Shown here piece after piece: positions 60,693 through 64,000 of a stretch of 64,000 nt of DNA; position 1 is the first letter of the stretch; each line of letters starts with the position of its first letter. Source of the DNA: an uncultured Roseibium sp. (GTDB taxonomy: Bacteria > Pseudomonadota > Alphaproteobacteria > Rhizobiales > Stappiaceae); assembly GCF_963675985.1 (NCBI RefSeq), contig NZ_OY780958.1:1798001-1862000 (forward strand), written 5' to 3'. The position numbers and the translations under genes are program-made. Under the pieces are notes generated by a model that was given only the letters and a program-made list of their open reading frames with translations, searched no databases and was not told where the DNA came from.

Positions 60693-62474
60693 ATGGCAGA
60701 ACATGAGGTTTCACGACCCAAGGGTGCCTACGACCACCGCCTGAAACGCCTGCGTGACCACGGCATGAAGCCGGAATACCGCGCGGACGAGATTGAAGCG
60801 CACAAGAAGCGCGTCGCGGAATGCGGCTGGGGCCGTCTGATATTCGGCAACACCTTTTCCACCCCGGAAGACCTGATTTCGGTCTTGCGCAACGAACAAC
60901 CCGACCGGCGCGATATCGCGTTCTACGTCCGCGATCCGCATGTCCTCCTTGGCTCGGCACCCCAGGAGTTGTTTCTCGATCCGTCCCACACCTACCGGCT
61001 GGATCTTGCGACCTACCGGCCTGCCCGCAACCGGCGAAAAGGCTTTACGGTGCGCAGGCTGGGGTCCCGCCGCGATGCCGAAGCCATCAACGTGCTTTAC
61101 GGCAGCCGGAACATGGTTCCGGTCCCGCTTGATTTCTTCTGGAACCAGATGGACCAGCGGGAAATGACGGTGCTTGTCGCGGAAGAAGACGAAACCGGCG
61201 AAATCGTCGGGACCGCCATGGGTATCAACCACGACGTGGCGACCAACGGCGCCGACAAGGGATCTTCGCTGTGGTGTCTGGCGGTTTCCCCCAAGGCCCG
61301 GTTTCCGGGGATCGGCGAGGCGCTGGTTCGGCGCCTGGCCGAGCAGTTCAAGGGCCGGGGCATTCCTTACATGGATCTGTCGGTCATGCACGACAACACG
61401 CAGGCCATCGCCCTTTATGAAAAGCTCGGCTTCAAGCGTGTCCCCTTCTTCACCGTGAAGATGAAGAACACGATCAACGAAGCGCTTTATGCAGGTCCCA
61501 CGGTTGAGGAACAGCTCAACCCATATGCGACGATCATCCTCAACGAGGCTCGACGGCGCGGAATCCGTGCGGAAATTCTGGATGCCGAAGGCGGTTTCTT
61601 CCGCCTCTCCTATGGTGGCCGATCCGTTCGTTGCCGGGAATCCCTGTCTGACTTCACAAGTGGCGTAGCCATGTCGATCTGCGACGACAAGTCGGTGACC
61701 CAGAGGGTCGTTTCCAAGGCGGGTTTGACCATTCCGAAACAAATGCTTGCCGGCGATACCGCAGAAACGGAAGCGTTTCTCCAAACGCACGGATCGGTGG
61801 TCGTCAAGCCGGCGAGAGGCGAGCAGGGAAAGGGCATTTCCATCGGCCTGACCGAGCTTGATGAAGTTCTGTCAGCCGTGGACGCTGCAAAAACATTCTC
61901 CAATGACGTCCTGATCGAGGAATGCGTAACCGGAGACGACCTTCGCCTGGTCGTGATCGACTATAAGGTGGTCGCGGCCGCCATACGCAGACCTGCCGAG
62001 ATCATGGGCGATGGCCGGAACTCGGTCAAAGACCTGATTGAAGCCCAATCGCGCCGGCGGGCGGCGGCGACCGGCGGCGAATCCCGCATTCCCGTCGACG
62101 AGGAGACGATGCGCTGTTTGAAGGCCGCAGGCTATGATCTTGAAACCGTTCTGCCCGAAGGCAAGGCGGTCCAGGTCCGCAAGACGGCAAACCTCCACAC
62201 CGGCGGCACGATCCACGACGTCACCGGCGAGACCAACTATGCGCTGATCGACGCGGCAATCCGGGCCGCCCGGGCCATCGAAATACCTGTGACAGGCATC
62301 GATCTGATGGTGCCATCCCATCGCGAACCGAAGTACTGGTTTATCGAAGCCAACGAGCGTCCGGGCCTCGCCAATCACGAGCCGCAGCCGACCGCGGAAC
62401 GTTTCGTCGACTTCCTCTTTCCCTTGTCCATGCCGCAATCCGTGCGGGATGCTTTGAACCGGACTGCTTTATGA
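60693..62474 (+). CDS. ngg: N-acetylglutaminylglutamine synthetase Ngg (acetyltransferase/ATP-grasp fusion)
   Basis: This 593-residue protein has an N-terminal GNAT domain (residues about 115-265, LWCLAVSPKARFPGIGEALVRRL and NTQAIALYEKLGFKR) and a C-terminal ATP-grasp domain (residues about 335-590, VVVKPARGEQGKGISIGL and NERPGLANHEPQP). It acetylates glutamine and joins a second glutamine. It overlaps the peptidase gene by 4 bases. Confidence 0.94.
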   Translation: MAEHEVSRPKGAYDHRLKRLRDHGMKPEYRADEIEAHKKRVAECGWGRLIFGNTFSTPEDLISVLRNEQPDRRDIAFYVRDPHVLLGSAPQELFLDPSHTYRLDLATYRPARNRRKGFTVRRLGSRRDAEAINVLYGSRNMVPVPLDFFWNQMDQREMTVLVAEEDETGEIVGTAMGINHDVATNGADKGSSLWCLAVSPKARFPGIGEALVRRLAEQFKGRGIPYMDLSVMHDNTQAIALYEKLGFKRVPFFTVKMKNTINEALYAGPTVEEQLNPYATIILNEARRRGIRAEILDAEGGFFRLSYGGRSVRCRESLSDFTSGVAMSICDDKSVTQRVVSKAGLTIPKQMLAGDTAETEAFLQTHGSVVVKPARGEQGKGISIGLTELDEVLSAVDAAKTFSNDVLIEECVTGDDLRLVVIDYKVVAAAIRRPAEIMGDGRNSVKDLIEAQSRRRAAATGGESRIPVDEETMRCLKAAGYDLETVLPEGKAVQVRKTANLHTGGTIHDVTGETNYALIDAAIRAARAIEIPVTGIDLMVPSHREPKYWFIEANERPGLANHEPQPTAERFVDFLFPLSMPQSVRDALNRTAL

Positions 62475-63652
62475 CCCTGCTTTCAATCGACGTCCCCTAT
62501 TTGAGTAAAATCCTGGAAGGTCTCCTCAAGATTCCGAGCCCGACGGGGTATACGGATGAGATCGTCCGTCATGTCTGCAAGGAACTGGACCGGCTCGGTA
62601 TTTTTTACGAGCTGACCCGCCGGGGTGCGATCCGGGCGCGTCTGGAAGGGAAAAAGGCAAAGCCAGCACGGGCATTCGTTTCGCACCTCGACACGTTGGG
62701 CGCGCAGGTCAAAGCTCTGAAGGAAAACGGGCGTCTCGAAGTCGTCCCGATCGGCAGCTGGTCCGCACGCTTCGCCGAGGGTGCACGAACGACCATTTTC
62801 ACCGACAGCGGTGCTTATACCGGGACGATCCTGCCACTCAAGGCGTCGGGGCATACGTTCAACACCGGCGTCGACGAATTGCCGGTCGGTTGGGAATATG
62901 TCGAACTGCGGATCGATGCCTATGCACGCACGAAAGACGACCTGCAAAAGCTGGGCGTCGATGTGGGAGATATCGTCGCGATCGACCCCCAGTCGGAATT
63001 TCTGGACAACGGCTTTATCGTTTCGCGTCATCTGGACAACAAAGCCGGTGTCGCGGTCATGCTGGCGGCAATGAAGGCCTTCATCGATTCCGGCGTGACG
63101 CCGACCGTCGATATCTACTGGCTGTTTACGATTGCTGAAGAAACCGGTCATGGTGCATCGGCAATCCTGCCGCAGGAAGTCGCCTCCCTGGTCGCAATCG
63201 ACAACGGAACATCCGCGCCCGGCCAGAACTCCGAAGAGTTCGGGGTAACCATTGCCATGGGTGATCAGACCGGGCCCTTCGACTATCATCTCACCCGGAA
63301 GATTGCCCAATTGTGCCAGGAGAATGCGATCAAGTATCAGAAGGACGTGTTCCGCTATTATCGGTCCGATGCCGCTTCGGCCGTCGAAGCCGGCGCGGAT
63401 GTACGCACGGCGCTGATCACCTTCGGCATCGATGCCAGTCACGGCTACGAGCGCATCCACATGCATGCCCTGCGTTCGCTCACCGAACTGGCAACAGCCT
63501 ATGCCACCAGTTCGGTTCAGATCAAACGGGACGCCCGCGATTTTTCCGATCTCAAAGGCTTCACCTCACAACCGACCGAGGACGCGGAACAGGTTCTCAG
63601 CCCGGACACCAGCAAACCGCAGTCCGAACCCCAACACGGCCCGGCGGAATAG
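62471..63652 (+). CDS. M42-family peptidase of the NAGGN osmoprotectant system
   Basis: This 393-residue metallopeptidase has metal-ligand motifs SHLDT (residues about 71-75), SRHLDNKAG (about 188), and FTIAEETGHGAS (about 222, catalytic Glu). It is regularly encoded with asnO-ngg; a role in breaking down or trimming the dipeptide is inferred. The last 45 residues are polar and probably unstructured. Confidence 0.92.
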   Translation: MTLLSIDVPYLSKILEGLLKIPSPTGYTDEIVRHVCKELDRLGIFYELTRRGAIRARLEGKKAKPARAFVSHLDTLGAQVKALKENGRLEVVPIGSWSARFAEGARTTIFTDSGAYTGTILPLKASGHTFNTGVDELPVGWEYVELRIDAYARTKDDLQKLGVDVGDIVAIDPQSEFLDNGFIVSRHLDNKAGVAVMLAAMKAFIDSGVTPTVDIYWLFTIAEETGHGASAILPQEVASLVAIDNGTSAPGQNSEEFGVTIAMGDQTGPFDYHLTRKIAQLCQENAIKYQKDVFRYYRSDAASAVEAGADVRTALITFGIDASHGYERIHMHALRSLTELATAYATSSVQIKRDARDFSDLKGFTSQPTEDAEQVLSPDTSKPQSEPQHGPAE

Positions 63653-63664
63653 ACATTTTCCCAC

Positions 63665-63691
63665 GCGCCGGCCTCGACCGCGGGCCGGCGC
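63665..63691 (+). terminator. Hairpin after the NAGGN operon, possible transcript end
   Basis: A 9-bp perfect stem (GCGCCGGCC with GGCCGGCGC) lies 13 bases after the M42 stop. The following sequence is C-rich with only a late TTATTAA, so termination efficiency is uncertain. Confidence 0.45.
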
Positions 63692-63798
63692 CCCCCGCCT
63701 CTTATTAAGTCCACGACCCAGTCGTGTATGTCGTTATGCGATCGTTCTGCCGCCGAGCGCTGATACGACATCGTCCAGCCGACGCGCCGGAGGAAAAC

Positions 63799-64000
63799 TT
63801 GAAACAGGAAGACCCCGATAGCTCGGAGCCGTCTGCCGGGCAGCTCATTTCGGACATCGGCACCGCCCGAACCCCTCAACACCCGAAGAAGCGGCGCGTA
63901 TTCGACGTCGGTTTCCTGATCGTTTCCGCAATCATGTTCGCTGCTGTCGGGATCGTTTATTACAGAAACGGTGCGCAGCACGTTCTGGATATTCTTGCCA
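63799..64000 (+). CDS. Membrane protein, N-terminal part only (runs off window)
   Basis: A TTG start at 63799 with GGAGG 6 bases upstream opens a frame that stays open to the window edge (67 codons). After an acidic N-terminus and basic turn (PKKRR) comes a hydrophobic segment (VGFLIVSAIMFAAVGIVYY). It may be a permease of the nucleoside-recognition type, but too little is visible to say. Confidence 0.55.
   Translation, partial: MKQEDPDSSEPSAGQLISDIGTARTPQHPKKRRVFDVGFLIVSAIMFAAVGIVYYRNGAQHVLDILA

Noticed and set aside
58910..60721. A 603-codon open frame on the minus strand opposite asnO
   Set aside because: It is the complement shadow of a clear, full-length AsnO with all catalytic motifs; no ribosome binding site or recognisable protein sequence.
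1..64000. Mobile elements, CRISPR arrays, tRNA or rRNA genes, and prophage
   Set aside because: None was recognised by reading. No transposase-like sequence, regularly spaced repeat array or tRNA cloverleaf was seen, though a covariance search was not possible.

Overview
The window looks like chromosome of a marine alphaproteobacterium of the Hyphomicrobiales, most likely Stappiaceae (Roseibium/Labrenzia/Stappia-like). This is inferred from the gene set and high GC, not from a database match. The Rhizobiales-type flagellar genes motC, motE, flbT and flaF, a Na+-translocating NADH:quinone reductase, and an N-acetylglutaminylglutamine amide (NAGGN) osmoprotectant cassette all fit. No rRNA, tRNA, insertion sequence, CRISPR array or phage gene was seen. 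Almost all of the DNA is coding, with many ATGA/TGATG start-stop overlaps.

Positions 1-26.2 kb and 34.9-41.1 kb hold a large flagellar cluster. Units read from the sequence are: DUF1217-flgF-unknown (minus); motA-fliM-DUF6468-fliN-fliG-flhB-unknown (plus); rod-binding/FlgN-like/FliL-like (minus); flhA-fliR-FliJ-like (minus); flgE-flgK-flgL-flaF-flbT-flgD-fliQ (minus); fliF-FliH-like-motB-motC-fliK-lytic transglycosylase (minus); flagellin (minus); flgB-flgC-fliE-flgG-flgA-flgI and motE-flgH-fliL-fliP (minus). Nine gaps in front of flagellar genes carry a 22-bp box made of two 11-bp direct repeats (consensus CGCAAGCTTCG). It is a strong candidate for the operator of the flagellar master activator. 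The flagellin mRNA leader can fold so as to hide its ribosome binding site.

Positions 26.7-34.0 kb, between flagellin and fliP, hold nqrABCDEF (minus) and a divergent apbE-nqrM pair (plus). Together these are the enzyme, its flavin-attaching enzyme and its maturation factor. A small membrane protein and a two-CBS-domain protein follow.

Positions 41.2-51.1 kb hold one long minus-strand unit: branched-chain-type ABC transporter (binding protein, livHMGF), an aldehyde dehydrogenase, a coniferyl-alcohol-dehydrogenase-like SDR, and a flotillin. A divergent FCD/GntR regulator has matching TGGATCCA sites in both promoters. Positions 51.1-57.7 kb hold a homoprotocatechuate meta-cleavage operon (hpaR divergent; hpaF, hpaE, hpaD, an aromatic-amino-acid decarboxylase, an FAH-family gene, hpaH). 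The decarboxylase suggests the pathway is fed from aromatic amino acids or amines.

Positions 57.8-64 kb hold a DUF2478 gene, an EctR/CosR-like MarR regulator, and the NAGGN operon (asnO, ngg, M42 peptidase), followed by the start of a membrane protein cut by the window edge.
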